Positions 1 to 6,269 of a DNA stretch of 7,107 bases are shown piece by piece (the stretch's first letter is position 1; the number at the start of each line of letters is the position of its first letter). The DNA comes from Prevotellaceae bacterium. Its GTDB lineage: Bacteria; Bacteroidota; Bacteroidia; Bacteroidales; Bacteroidaceae. The stretch covers positions 3,758-10,864 of the forward strand of contig JAUNIK010000054.1 in assembly GCA_030523505.1 (NCBI GenBank). Reading direction: 5' to 3'. The notes below the pieces were generated by a model. The model saw nothing but the letters and a program-made list of their open reading frames with translations. It did not search any database and was not told where the DNA came from. A program made the position numbers and the translations under genes.

Positions 1-38
1 TATTTTTTAATGGTTAAGGGTAAATAGCAATTAATTTT

Positions 39-1253
39 ATGTCAGATATAAAATTAAATCAGTATATAATAGTCTCGCAGGTGGATAATGAATTTTACTC
101 CTCTTGCCCCGAGCGGGGTCGCTCGGCTTTGCCGCTTCGCTCGTCAGGGCAGAAGAAGGGGAAGGCCGAGGTGAATGCCGAAGGCCGGGGGAAAGGGGAG
201 ATCGCTGTCCTCCTCTCTGGTGGTGTTGACTCGGCTGTTGTGGTGCATGTCCTTACGGAACAGGGACTGAAACCTGATTGCTTCTATATAAAGATCGGAC
301 CGGAAGAGGAGTCTGAGTGGGACTGCTCATCGGAGGAGGATCTCGAGATGTGTACTGCTATATGCCATCGCTATGGTCTGAAACTCGAGGTGGTGGATTG
401 CCATCAGGACTACTGGGACAAGGTGACACGCTATACTATGGATAAGGTACGCGCGGGATATACACCTAACCCAGATGTGATGTGCAACCGTCTTATCAAG
501 TTCGGTGCGTTCTACGAGAAGAAAGGTCACGAGTACGACCTCATTGCCACTGGTCACTATGCCCAGACAGAAATCGATGAGCAGGGACGCAAATGGCTCT
601 GCACAGCTCCAGACCCAGTGAAGGATCAGACCGATTTTCTGGCTCAGATTTACGATTGGCAGTTGGAGAAGGCCATCTTCCCGATAGGAAGTATGATGAA
701 GGAGGAGGTGCGTCGCATTGCTGAGGAGAATCATCTCATCAATGCAAAGAGAAAAGACTCGCAGGGAATTTGTTTCCTTGGAAAGATAAACTACAACGAT
801 TATATCCGTCGTTACCTCGGTGAGAACCCAGGCGATGTCATTGAACTCGAGACTGGCAAGAAAATCGGCGAGCACAAAGGACTGTGGTTTCATACCATCG
901 GTCAGCGCAAGGGACTCGGTTTCGGCGGTGGTCCGTGGTTTGTCATCAAGAAGGATATTGAAAAGAATATTCTCTATGTGAGCAACGGCTATACACCGGA
1001 GGATGCCTACAAGCAAGACTTCCGTGTGGTCGATATGCACATGCTCACACCGGGCATTGAACTGCCTGAAAAGATAACTTTTAAGATTCGACATACAGCC
1101 GATTATAACCATGCGACATTGGAAAAACAAAAAGACGGAAGTTTTTTTGTGCATAGCGAAGTAAAGATTCACGGCGTTGCTCCTGGGCAATTTTGTGTCA
1201 TTTACGACGAAAATCATCACCGATGTTACGGTTCGGGCGAGATTAGCCTTTAG
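39..1253 (+). CDS. mnmA: tRNA-specific 2-thiouridylase MnmA with an abnormal N-terminal extension
   Basis: Cytoplasmic enzyme of the MnmA family, which activates U34 of Lys, Glu and Gln tRNAs with ATP and transfers sulfur to give 2-thiouridine. The PP-loop SGGVDS is at residues 60-65. The first catalytic cysteine is C149 in NPDVMCN, and the persulfide cysteine is C245 in DSQGICFLG. The GQRKGLG motif and C-terminal beta-barrel follow, ending in PGQFCVIYD and a final GSGEI. Family members usually start only a few residues before the beta strand here written IAVLLSGG. In this protein 54 residues precede it, and residues ~21-54 are a translation of a GC-rich repeat. ATG 39 is the best canonical in-frame start; GTG 171 (V45) is the other plausible one. 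The leader before ATG 39 is AT-rich. Bacteroidetes often carry more than one MnmA paralogue, so this may not be the only copy. Function is near certain; the start is uncertain. Confidence 0.95.
   Translation: MSDIKLNQYIIVSQVDNEFYSSCPERGRSALPLRSSGQKKGKAEVNAEGRGKGEIAVLLSGGVDSAVVVHVLTEQGLKPDCFYIKIGPEEESEWDCSSEEDLEMCTAICHRYGLKLEVVDCHQDYWDKVTRYTMDKVRAGYTPNPDVMCNRLIKFGAFYEKKGHEYDLIATGHYAQTEIDEQGRKWLCTAPDPVKDQTDFLAQIYDWQLEKAIFPIGSMMKEEVRRIAEENHLINAKRKDSQGICFLGKINYNDYIRRYLGENPGDVIELETGKKIGEHKGLWFHTIGQRKGLGFGGGPWFVIKKDIEKNILYVSNGYTPEDAYKQDFRVVDMHMLTPGIELPEKITFKIRHTADYNHATLEKQKDGSFFVHSEVKIHGVAPGQFCVIYDENHHRCYGSGEISL
98..200 (+). repeat. GC-rich palindromic repeat embedded in frame in mnmA
   Basis: About 103 bases of very GC-rich sequence in an otherwise AT-leaning gene start. 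It contains CCCCGAGCGGGG (107-118), the overlapping stem CGAGCG/CGCTCG (110-115 with 120-125, loop GGGT), a small GGC/GCC hairpin, and ends in GGGGGAAAGGGG (187-198). The same building blocks (YCCGAGCGGR followed by GGGGGAAAGRGG) occur in the same orientation relative to the gene just before the esterase start on the other strand. It is read through without a stop, giving a Pro/Arg/Gly/Lys-rich stretch (residues ~21-54) that resembles no part of MnmA. The boundaries are approximate, judged from base composition and similarity to the second copy. Confidence 0.7.
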
Positions 1254-1352
1254 AAATTGGAATTATGATACATCATTGAAATATTATTCCAAACATCTAA
1301 AAATGATACATTGATTGCAGTTTCATTTCATTGAAACATATTTATAACTAAA
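1254..1352. other. Gap after mnmA with small repeats, no gene
   Basis: No credible ORF is seen. There are a 7-bp inverted repeat TTGGAAT/ATTCCAA (1257-1263 and 1286-1292), a direct repeat ATGATACAT (1265-1273 and 1303-1311), and an inverted repeat GTTTCA/TGAAAC (1320-1325 and 1332-1337). None has a U-tract, so there is no recognisable intrinsic terminator for mnmA here. Their role, if any, is unknown. Confidence 0.4.
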
Positions 1353-1401
1353 TGGTGCAAAATTAGCATAGAGTATTTTTCTTTTGTGCTAACTTTGCAC
1401 C
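1353..1401 (+). promoter_or_regulatory. Promoter-like module, copy A, with terminal inverted repeat
   Basis: A Bacteroidetes-type -7 box TAACTTTG lies at 1390-1397, so transcription would start near 1403. No good TTTG -33 box is seen at the usual 19-21 bp spacing. The module is bounded by a near-perfect inverted repeat: GGTGCAAAATTAGCA (1354-1368) against TGCTAACTTTGCACC (1387-1401 region), 14 of 15 positions matching. The same 49-bp module recurs at 1681-1729 with exactly the same length. The downstream half, TTCTTTTGTGCTA-n-CTTTGCACC, is identical apart from one base. The arms may be a regulator site overlapping the -7 box. Confidence 0.55.
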
Positions 1402-1553
1402 ATGAAATTTTAAAAGCAATTTCGTTCGAGCATGAGAATATGGTTTTAGTTAATATAAATTGGTTGTTATAAGGTTTTTGGAAAATCATTAGTAAATAAG
1501 GTAATAAATTGTTTCATGAATAGGTGGCCCGCGAGGGGTCGCCTATTTTTTTT
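1402..1553 (+). ncRNA. Candidate small RNA between promoter copy A and a terminator
   Basis: This stretch of about 150 nt lies between a promoter-like module and a strong intrinsic terminator, with no protein-coding capacity worth naming. ATG 1402 gives only three codons, ATG 1432 five, and ATG 1440 ten, none with a ribosome-binding site. The body is AT-rich and weakly structured; the 3' end is the terminator hairpin. This fits an independently transcribed small RNA, or a short prematurely terminated leader upstream of the operon that starts at 1771. I do not recognise it as a known RNA family. Existence is an inference from promoter plus terminator only. Confidence 0.35.
1519..1553 (+). terminator. 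Intrinsic terminator
   Basis: An 11-bp stem ATAGGTGGCCC / GGGTCGCCTAT (1520-1530 with 1536-1546, loop GCGAG) is followed by eight T (1546-1553). Two pairs are U-G or G-U in the plus-strand transcript; the same positions would be C-A mismatches in a minus-strand transcript. The hairpin is therefore directional and belongs to rightward transcription. Confidence 0.85.
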
Positions 1554-1680
1554 GTTGGCTCTGTGTTTGATGGATTGACAAGAACGGTAGTTCGATATTT
1601 ATAATTCCGATTGTCGCATTTTACATAAATTCTTGTTTTTACACAAAAACATTCCGGGTTGGTTCGCTTTTATTATTGTT
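1554..1680. other. Spacer between terminator and operon promoter
   Basis: No ORF of note. It contains an AT-rich 7-bp hairpin TGTTTTT/AAAAACA with an ACAC loop (1634-1651). It has no U-tract and lies 30 bp upstream of promoter copy B, so it could be an upstream activator site or simply composition. Nothing else is recognisable. Confidence 0.3.
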
Positions 1681-1729
1681 TGGTGCAAATGTCACATAAG
1701 AAGAAATTCTTTTGTGCTATCTTTGCACC
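1681..1729 (+). promoter_or_regulatory. Promoter of the exported-protein operon, copy B of the module
   Basis: The -7 box TATCTTTG is at 1718-1725, placing the transcription start near 1731 and a leader of about 40 nt before ATG 1771. The -33 box is not evident. The module has the same 49-bp length and the same downstream half as copy A, and starts with TGGTGCAAA matching TTTGCACCA at its end (9-bp arms). The inner part of the left arm (TGTCACA) has diverged from copy A, so the inverted repeat is shorter here. Confidence 0.65.
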
Positions 1730-1770
1730 AGATAATTTTTTTATTAACGATTATTCCTGACTGAAAACCA

Positions 1771-2505
1771 ATGATGAATCGTCTATTACAGAAAACGGCA
1801 GTTCTTGTGGCTGCGATGGGAATGGCATTGAATGCTTATTCTGCCCCTACCAACATCAAGAATATCTATGTCCGTGTTGAGGCCTATCCAACAGGAGCCG
1901 GCGAGGTGTATGTCACCACTTGCGACAAAGACAAGAATTATATCCGTGAGGCAGCAACATGGGGTGATGTCGCTGAGATGAAAGTAACTCTTCAGGAGAA
2001 CGGTTCCGATGCTGATGGCAGTGGAGTGTATGAAGCCTATGTATCGGCTCGTCCTGCCGATGGCTATGAGTTCCTTTGTTATTCATACGAATATGAGGAG
2101 TTTGGCGATATCTTCCTCACACAGGACATATATAAAGAGGCTTCAACCGAAAACTCTGATACCCGTCAGTGGTCACCAGCATTATTGCCTATGGGAATAA
2201 ACGGTAAGGGTGCACTTATCAATGTGAACTGTCTTCGCTCGGATGGCAACACCGATAATCCTGGTCGCGACAACCTCTTCAACTCTACATGGTCGGAAAC
2301 TCCCGACAAATATGTATATGCTGTGTTCCGTCGTATAGGCGACGAATATCCATGTCTTGATGAACCACTGCCGGTGGAGGAAATCGAGATGGATGATACT
2401 GATGTGAAACGAATGCATTTCACCTATAATCTGCAAGGTCAGCGTGTGGGAGAAGATGCCAAAGGAATAGTAATCGTTAATGGAAGAAAGGAGTTGAGAC
2501 GATGA
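1771..2505 (+). CDS. Exported protein of unknown function with Prevotella-type C-terminal tail
   Basis: 244 residues. A Sec signal peptide (residues 1 to ~25, basic MMNRLLQK then a hydrophobic core, cleavage near AYSA-PT) sends it out of the cytoplasm. The mature part has the pattern 'AYPTGAGEVYV ... AYVSARPADGYEF ... YVYAVFRR'. This resembles a single divergent InlB-B-repeat/Flg_new_2-like beta domain, but the match is loose and I do not assign the family firmly. A short acidic linker (PVEEIEMDDTD) leads to the C-terminal tail at 219-244 (YNLQGQRV...GIVIVNGRK). That tail is shared with the next gene and is common on secreted Prevotella proteins; it looks like a reduced form of a surface-sorting domain. 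It is the first gene of a three-gene operon and overlaps the next by ATGA. The AT-rich leader has no Shine-Dalgarno sequence, as usual in this phylum. No enzymatic motif is visible, so a binding or structural partner of the two propeller proteins is possible. Confidence 0.85.
   Translation: MMNRLLQKTAVLVAAMGMALNAYSAPTNIKNIYVRVEAYPTGAGEVYVTTCDKDKNYIREAATWGDVAEMKVTLQENGSDADGSGVYEAYVSARPADGYEFLCYSYEYEEFGDIFLTQDIYKEASTENSDTRQWSPALLPMGINGKGALINVNCLRSDGNTDNPGRDNLFNSTWSETPDKYVYAVFRRIGDEYPCLDEPLPVEEIEMDDTDVKRMHFTYNLQGQRVGEDAKGIVIVNGRKELRR
2482..2505 (+). promoter_or_regulatory. Dual-use tail codons, ribosome-binding site and ATGA overlap
   Basis: GGAAGAAAGGAG (2482-2493) encodes the NGRK-E part of the upstream protein's C-terminal tail. 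It also forms a strong purine-rich Shine-Dalgarno sequence 8 nt before ATG 2502. The stop of the upstream gene overlaps this ATG (ATGA, 2502-2505), so translational coupling is likely. Confidence 0.65.
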
Positions 2506-3986
2506 AAAAGATAATGCTCGTTATTGCCTTGCTCTCGACATGGAGCGTTGGGGAAATCAAGGCACAGGAATTCGACCTCAACACCCCTGGCATAGAAGAT
2601 CTTTATTTCGATTGGGTCGGTAAGGCTCCTGCTTCCGATCGTGTGGGTGTGTATCGCGACATAACCTATTGGAATATGTTTGCCATGCGTATGAAAGGTT
2701 GGAACGGAGGCAACGACTGCGCTTCGGTCAGTCTTCCTGACGGCAACACCCTCTGGACCTTTGGCGATAGTTACTTCGGACGCATCAGCGAGTTCCGCGA
2801 CAGAATGCAATACAACAACCGTCCGCATAATGCCGCGCAAGTGCAGATTCAAGGCGGCGAGTGGTATGGCGAGGATGATTTCGTTACACTCAACGAGATA
2901 ATTTGCACCAACCAGAATAACCCTAACCTATATTATAAGGGACGCGCGTGGGCGCGACACCCGAAGGCTACCCTCGATGAAGCCTCGCTTGCAAAAGGAC
3001 TGATAGATCAGGACTACTATCTCCGTCCACAGGATGGTACCGTGGTACTATCTTCCGGACAGACACATCTCCAGATGCTCTTCGCTTCGTTTAACAGCAA
3101 AGACGAACGCGATGGAACATATCTGGCGGAGTTCGCAATCGAGGGTGATCCTCGCGATCCCGCTTATTGCTATCTTCTGTCGATGAAGCAGTTGCCTTAT
3201 GTAATTGACTTCGGAAGCAGTATTCTCGAAGATGGTGGCAGAAACTATCTCTATGGCTCGGCTGTAAACAGAACCGGTTCGCGTATAGTCTGTGCACGAA
3301 CAGAAGGTCGTTCGCTTGATGGTCCTTGGGAATATTATGTCAAGAACGATGCAGGCGAGATGGAGTGGACAAAGACCATTCCTACACAGGAACAATTGAT
3401 AAACTCAAAGATCAATGGTTCGCAGAAATGCTATGGAGCCAGTGTCTTCAAATATGGCGATAAATACTATATGGTAAGTCAGACGAGCACTGGAGGTGCA
3501 ATCCAAATGGCAGAAGGCGATAACCCTTGGGGACCTTTCAATGTTCAGAAGGTGCTCTATAATGTTCGCAAGGATGAAGCCGTGGTGAACCGTGTGTTTG
3601 TTCATCCACAGTTGTCGCGACTCGGCGAATTGGTTCTTTCATATACCACCGAACCAGAGGAGACGACAATCGTGACGAAGGGTGCTAATGGTGAAGCCGT
3701 TGTCACAACTCTTGATACCGACCAGCGTAACCGTACCGGATGGGGTAGTGCTTCGCTCAATCAGCCTCATTTCCTCCGTGTGTTCAACTGGCAGAAAATG
3801 TTCAATGTGGCTATCGATGGACCAATCACCGACAGTATGCTTTCCGAATGGAACTGTGCCGATGGTATCGGTGATGTTGCTGATGAAGAGTTGCATGAGT
3901 CGGCAACTTACAACCTCGCCGGACAGAAAGTGGGCAAGGGATATAAAGGTATAGTAATCACTAATGGAAGAAAGGTGGTAAAATAA
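2502..3986 (+). CDS. Exported predicted five-bladed beta-propeller protein (DUF4185/DUF5005-like), paralogue 1
   Basis: 494 residues with a Sec signal peptide (1 to ~21, MKKIMLVIALL..., cleavage near IKA-QE). The fold is predicted from propeller-type signatures: DGNTLWTFGDSYFG with the acidic D89 in FGDS, DGPWEYY, SVFKYGDKYYMVSQ around 314-326, NPWGPF, FVHPQLSR with H368, and HFLRVFNWQ from H423. The LWxFGD(S/T)xxG motif near the N-terminus is typical of DUF4185/DUF5005 proteins, relatives of the furanosidase-like five-bladed propellers. Some DUF4185 members are endo-D-arabinanases (GH183), so an arabinan- or glycan-cleaving role is plausible but not shown. A tail at 470-494 (YNLAGQKV...ITNGRK) matches the upstream protein's. 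The next gene is a diverged paralogue starting on the stop codon. No SusC, SusD or regulator is in the window. Fold fairly likely; substrate unknown. Confidence 0.75.
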   Translation: MKKIMLVIALLSTWSVGEIKAQEFDLNTPGIEDLYFDWVGKAPASDRVGVYRDITYWNMFAMRMKGWNGGNDCASVSLPDGNTLWTFGDSYFGRISEFRDRMQYNNRPHNAAQVQIQGGEWYGEDDFVTLNEIICTNQNNPNLYYKGRAWARHPKATLDEASLAKGLIDQDYYLRPQDGTVVLSSGQTHLQMLFASFNSKDERDGTYLAEFAIEGDPRDPAYCYLLSMKQLPYVIDFGSSILEDGGRNYLYGSAVNRTGSRIVCARTEGRSLDGPWEYYVKNDAGEMEWTKTIPTQEQLINSKINGSQKCYGASVFKYGDKYYMVSQTSTGGAIQMAEGDNPWGPFNVQKVLYNVRKDEAVVNRVFVHPQLSRLGELVLSYTTEPEETTIVTKGANGEAVVTTLDTDQRNRTGWGSASLNQPHFLRVFNWQKMFNVAIDGPITDSMLSEWNCADGIGDVADEELHESATYNLAGQKVGKGYKGIVITNGRKVVK

Positions 3987-3988
3987 TG
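3966..3988 (+). promoter_or_regulatory. Dual-use tail codons, ribosome-binding site and TAATG overlap
   Basis: GGAAGAAAGGTGG (3966-3978) encodes NGRK-V of the tail and serves as a Shine-Dalgarno-like sequence 7 nt before ATG 3986. The stop and start share one base (TAATG, 3984-3988). The arrangement repeats the junction at 2482-2505 closely, including the preceding bases ATAGTAATC and TAATGGAAGAAAGG. Confidence 0.6.
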
Positions 3989-5326
3989 AAAAAGATATTT
4001 CTCATAATAGCACTCTTGGGTTCGTTGACAGTTAATGCCCAGAAGCCCGATCTCGCCGACCCACGCCTCGATGGAATAGAACTCGAATATGTGGGGCGCG
4101 ATTTGGCAAAAGCAGGAGCGTATGTATATCGTGACCTTACATATTTCCATCTCTTTGCAAGTCATATTGTAGGCTGGAACGGAGCCGATGGATGTTTCTC
4201 GTACACCTTCCCTGATGGAAATGCATTGTGGAGTTTCGCTGACAGTTTCACTGGAATGGTGACTGAATATCGCAACCGTAACCGCTCTGCCAATCTGGTT
4301 CGTAACGCCGCATTGGTGCAGACCGGTGAACATTCGTGGCACGACTTCTATCAGTTGGGCGAATATGTAAGTCTCGACCCAAATGATCGTGGACGCTACG
4401 GAAAACTCAAAACCTGGCTCCGCCATCCTCAGGCGAGTCTTACCGATGAGCAAATCAATAACGGCGAGACCGACTCTAACCTCCTTTATTGGGAATCTGA
4501 CGGTACGGTAATTATGCGTGACGGCAAACCGATAATGCAGTTGATGTGGGGCGCAGTGGATAATACCATGGCTGGCCGTGGGCGAGCATTGACAGAGTAC
4601 AGTCTTGAAGGAAAGCCAGGTGATGAAGGTTATATGAAGCTCCTTGCCCATTATACTGACGCAGAACTGCCAAACAAGATGAACGGTTTTGTGATGGAGA
4701 GTGCTGATGGCTACACTTATGTGTATGGAAACTGCAGTAATGGTCTTGGTGGATATCCAACCGTTGCCCGTGTGAAAGATCACGACCTGCTCGGCCATTG
4801 GCAATATTACACAGCAACGGCAGATAGCGATATCTTTGACTGGCGTGAAGATCTCGACGAGACCCTCCCTATTGAAAAACGCCGTATCTCGAACGATTGG
4901 GCAATCAACTACGGAGTGTTCAAATACGGTGACTACTATTATATGGTGGGTATGGGTATCACAGGTGGCGATATCACAATCATGCAAGGCGAGCATCCAT
5001 GGGGACCGTTCTCAAAACAGTATGGACTATTTCGAATTCCGTCAGAGCATTCGGTAACTTATGGTGCATTTGTCCATCCACAATTGTCGCGTACAGGAGA
5101 GATTGTCATCTCGTATAATATGAATCCTGCCGATATCACCCGTTATAGCCTTAATGCTGACGGAACGCTGAAAGAGGAGACACAGAATGGTTTCGCCCGC
5201 AATTTCAACGATCGTGAAAGTGCCGACCTGTACCAGTCGCATTTCCTTAGAATATTCAATTGGCAGAGTCTCTATGGAGTAGAGAATATCGGTCCTATAG
5301 AGGATCCGAATAAATTGTTGTGGTAA
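3986..5326 (+). CDS. Exported predicted five-bladed beta-propeller protein (DUF4185/DUF5005-like), paralogue 2
   Basis: 446 residues with a Sec signal peptide (1 to ~19, MKKIFLIIALL..., cleavage near VNA-QK). It aligns along its length with the preceding protein: YRDLTYFHLFA / YRDITYWNMFA, DGNALWSFADSFTG / DGNTLWTFGDSYFG (D86 matching D89), the RHPQASL / RHPKATL segment, GVFKYGDYYYMVGM (from G310), HPWGPF, FVHPQLSR (H364) and HFLRIFNWQ (H419). Identity looks moderate, so the duplication is old. Differences: the glycine of FGDS is alanine, the middle region differs in spacing, and the C-terminal tail present on the two upstream proteins is absent (it ends GPIEDPNKLLW). It may therefore be released or periplasmic rather than sorted with the others. 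It is the last gene of the operon, followed by a terminator. Its job is probably on the same or a related polymer; the substrate cannot be read. Confidence 0.75.
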   Translation: MKKIFLIIALLGSLTVNAQKPDLADPRLDGIELEYVGRDLAKAGAYVYRDLTYFHLFASHIVGWNGADGCFSYTFPDGNALWSFADSFTGMVTEYRNRNRSANLVRNAALVQTGEHSWHDFYQLGEYVSLDPNDRGRYGKLKTWLRHPQASLTDEQINNGETDSNLLYWESDGTVIMRDGKPIMQLMWGAVDNTMAGRGRALTEYSLEGKPGDEGYMKLLAHYTDAELPNKMNGFVMESADGYTYVYGNCSNGLGGYPTVARVKDHDLLGHWQYYTATADSDIFDWREDLDETLPIEKRRISNDWAINYGVFKYGDYYYMVGMGITGGDITIMQGEHPWGPFSKQYGLFRIPSEHSVTYGAFVHPQLSRTGEIVISYNMNPADITRYSLNADGTLKEETQNGFARNFNDRESADLYQSHFLRIFNWQSLYGVENIGPIEDPNKLLW

Positions 5327-5404
5327 TGATAATCATGGTTGATTAATAAAGATTGATTTTGGCTTAAAAGATGTTAGTAGAATAGGAAAAGAATGTTATT
5401 TTTT

Positions 5405-5444
5405 GAGAGTGGGTGGCTTGTGATAAGTCGCCCGCTCTTTTTTT
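5405..5444 (+). terminator. Intrinsic terminator of the exported-protein operon
   Basis: A 14-bp stem AGAGTGGGTGGCTT / AAGTCGCCCGCTCT (5406-5419 with 5425-5438, loop GTGAT) is followed by seven T (5438-5444). Three wobble pairs form only in the plus-strand transcript, so it terminates rightward transcription coming from the propeller genes 80 bp upstream. Confidence 0.9.
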
Positions 5445-5466
5445 CTGTAAGACATCTTTTTCTACC

Positions 5467-5498
5467 AAACAAAAAGCCGAGCAGAGATGCCCGGCTTT
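5467..5498 (-). terminator. Intrinsic terminator of the esterase transcription unit
   Basis: Read on the minus strand, the stem is AAAGCCGGGC / GCTCGGCTTT (5498-5489 with 5482-5473, loop ATCTCT), followed by TTTTTGTTT. The one imperfect pair is G-U in the minus-strand transcript but A-C in the plus-strand one, which supports leftward direction. It sits about 20 bp after the esterase stop and faces the operon terminator at 5405-5444 across roughly 20 bp, a typical convergent arrangement. Confidence 0.85.
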
Positions 5499-5518
5499 GT
5501 TGTATGGATAATTGCTGA

Positions 5519-6265
5519 TTATATCTGCCAACAGAGAATCTTCTCGATGAAATAAGGAATCTGCTGACGCCAGAAAGGCCAGTCGTGATCGACATCGTGT
5601 CCCCAATAGTCAAACCAGTGAGGCACACCCTTCTCAGTCAGGATGCGATCCATGATGCGTGTACTCTCAAGGAGTTCGTCCTCCCAACGGCCCTGACCTA
5701 CGCAGAACACAATCTTACGCTGACGATAGAGTTGCATCCAAGGATGGTTAGGATCCATGTTCGGAAGGAAGTCCTGAGGAGAGTTCTCATATACAAGACC
5801 GTCCTTATAGTCGCCGAAACCGTATTCAGCTGTGTACAATCCGCTCAAAGCCAATACACCGTTGAAGAGGTCTGGACGGCGGAAGAAGAAGTTGGCAGCG
5901 TGGAAACCACCCATCGATGCACCACAGGTAATGAACATCTGTTCAGGATTGTGGCGTACGTTTGGAAGGAGTTCGTCGCAGATATAGCGGAACCAACTCT
6001 CGTGGTGCTCGATGCGGGCACGCTTGTCCCAATAACTCTTGTTTGTCCATGTCTCCCAGTCGATGCCATCGACAGCGATTACTCTCAGTCGTCCTGCATC
6101 GATGAAAGGAGCAAGTACATCAATCATGTGATAGTTTTCCCAGTCATAGTAACGTCCGTCCTGACAAGGGAAAGCGAGAAGTGCCTGACCGTCGTGGCCA
6201 TACACCTTGTATTCCATTTCGCGCTGGAGATTATGACTCCACCATTTGTGATATTCTATGTGCAT
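5519..6265 (-). CDS. Alpha/beta-hydrolase esterase (Esterase D/enterochelin-esterase-like)
   Basis: 248 residues, no signal peptide, so cytoplasmic. It belongs to the Esterase (PF00756-like) branch of serine hydrolases. The nucleophile is S117 in the elbow CGASMGG (114-120). The acid is probably D196 in GQGRWED, and the histidine H227 in GHDVDHDW. The start WWSHNLQREMEYKVYGHDGQALLAFPCQDG is the usual first strand pair with an oxyanion-forming loop. Family members hydrolyse esters such as siderophore, acyl or aryl esters; nothing here fixes the substrate. It follows the ATP-grasp gene by 88 bp with no promoter seen between, so the two are probably cotranscribed. ATG 6265 is supported by GGGGGAAAGAGG ending 4 nt upstream, part of the GC-rich repeat. 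Confidence 0.9.
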   Translation of the reverse strand: MHIEYHKWWSHNLQREMEYKVYGHDGQALLAFPCQDGRYYDWENYHMIDVLAPFIDAGRLRVIAVDGIDWETWTNKSYWDKRARIEHHESWFRYICDELLPNVRHNPEQMFITCGASMGGFHAANFFFRRPDLFNGVLALSGLYTAEYGFGDYKDGLVYENSPQDFLPNMDPNHPWMQLYRQRKIVFCVGQGRWEDELLESTRIMDRILTEKGVPHWFDYWGHDVDHDWPFWRQQIPYFIEKILCWQI

Positions 6266-6269
6266 AATG

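Noticed and set aside
327..1220. Long minus-strand open frame opposite mnmA
   Set aside because: It lies entirely antisense to a certain gene with intact catalytic motifs, and its translation shows no recognisable domain.
1257..1292. Inverted repeat after mnmA as a terminator
   Set aside because: Only 7 bp with a 22-nt loop and no following T-tract.
1440..1472. Ten-codon ORF in the candidate small RNA as a leader peptide
   Set aside because: No ribosome-binding site, and no run of regulatory codons or alternative hairpins that would suggest attenuation.
3908..4996. 362-residue minus-strand open frame across the propeller genes
   Set aside because: It is antisense to two well-supported paralogous genes; Cys/His/Ile-rich translation typical of a shadow frame.
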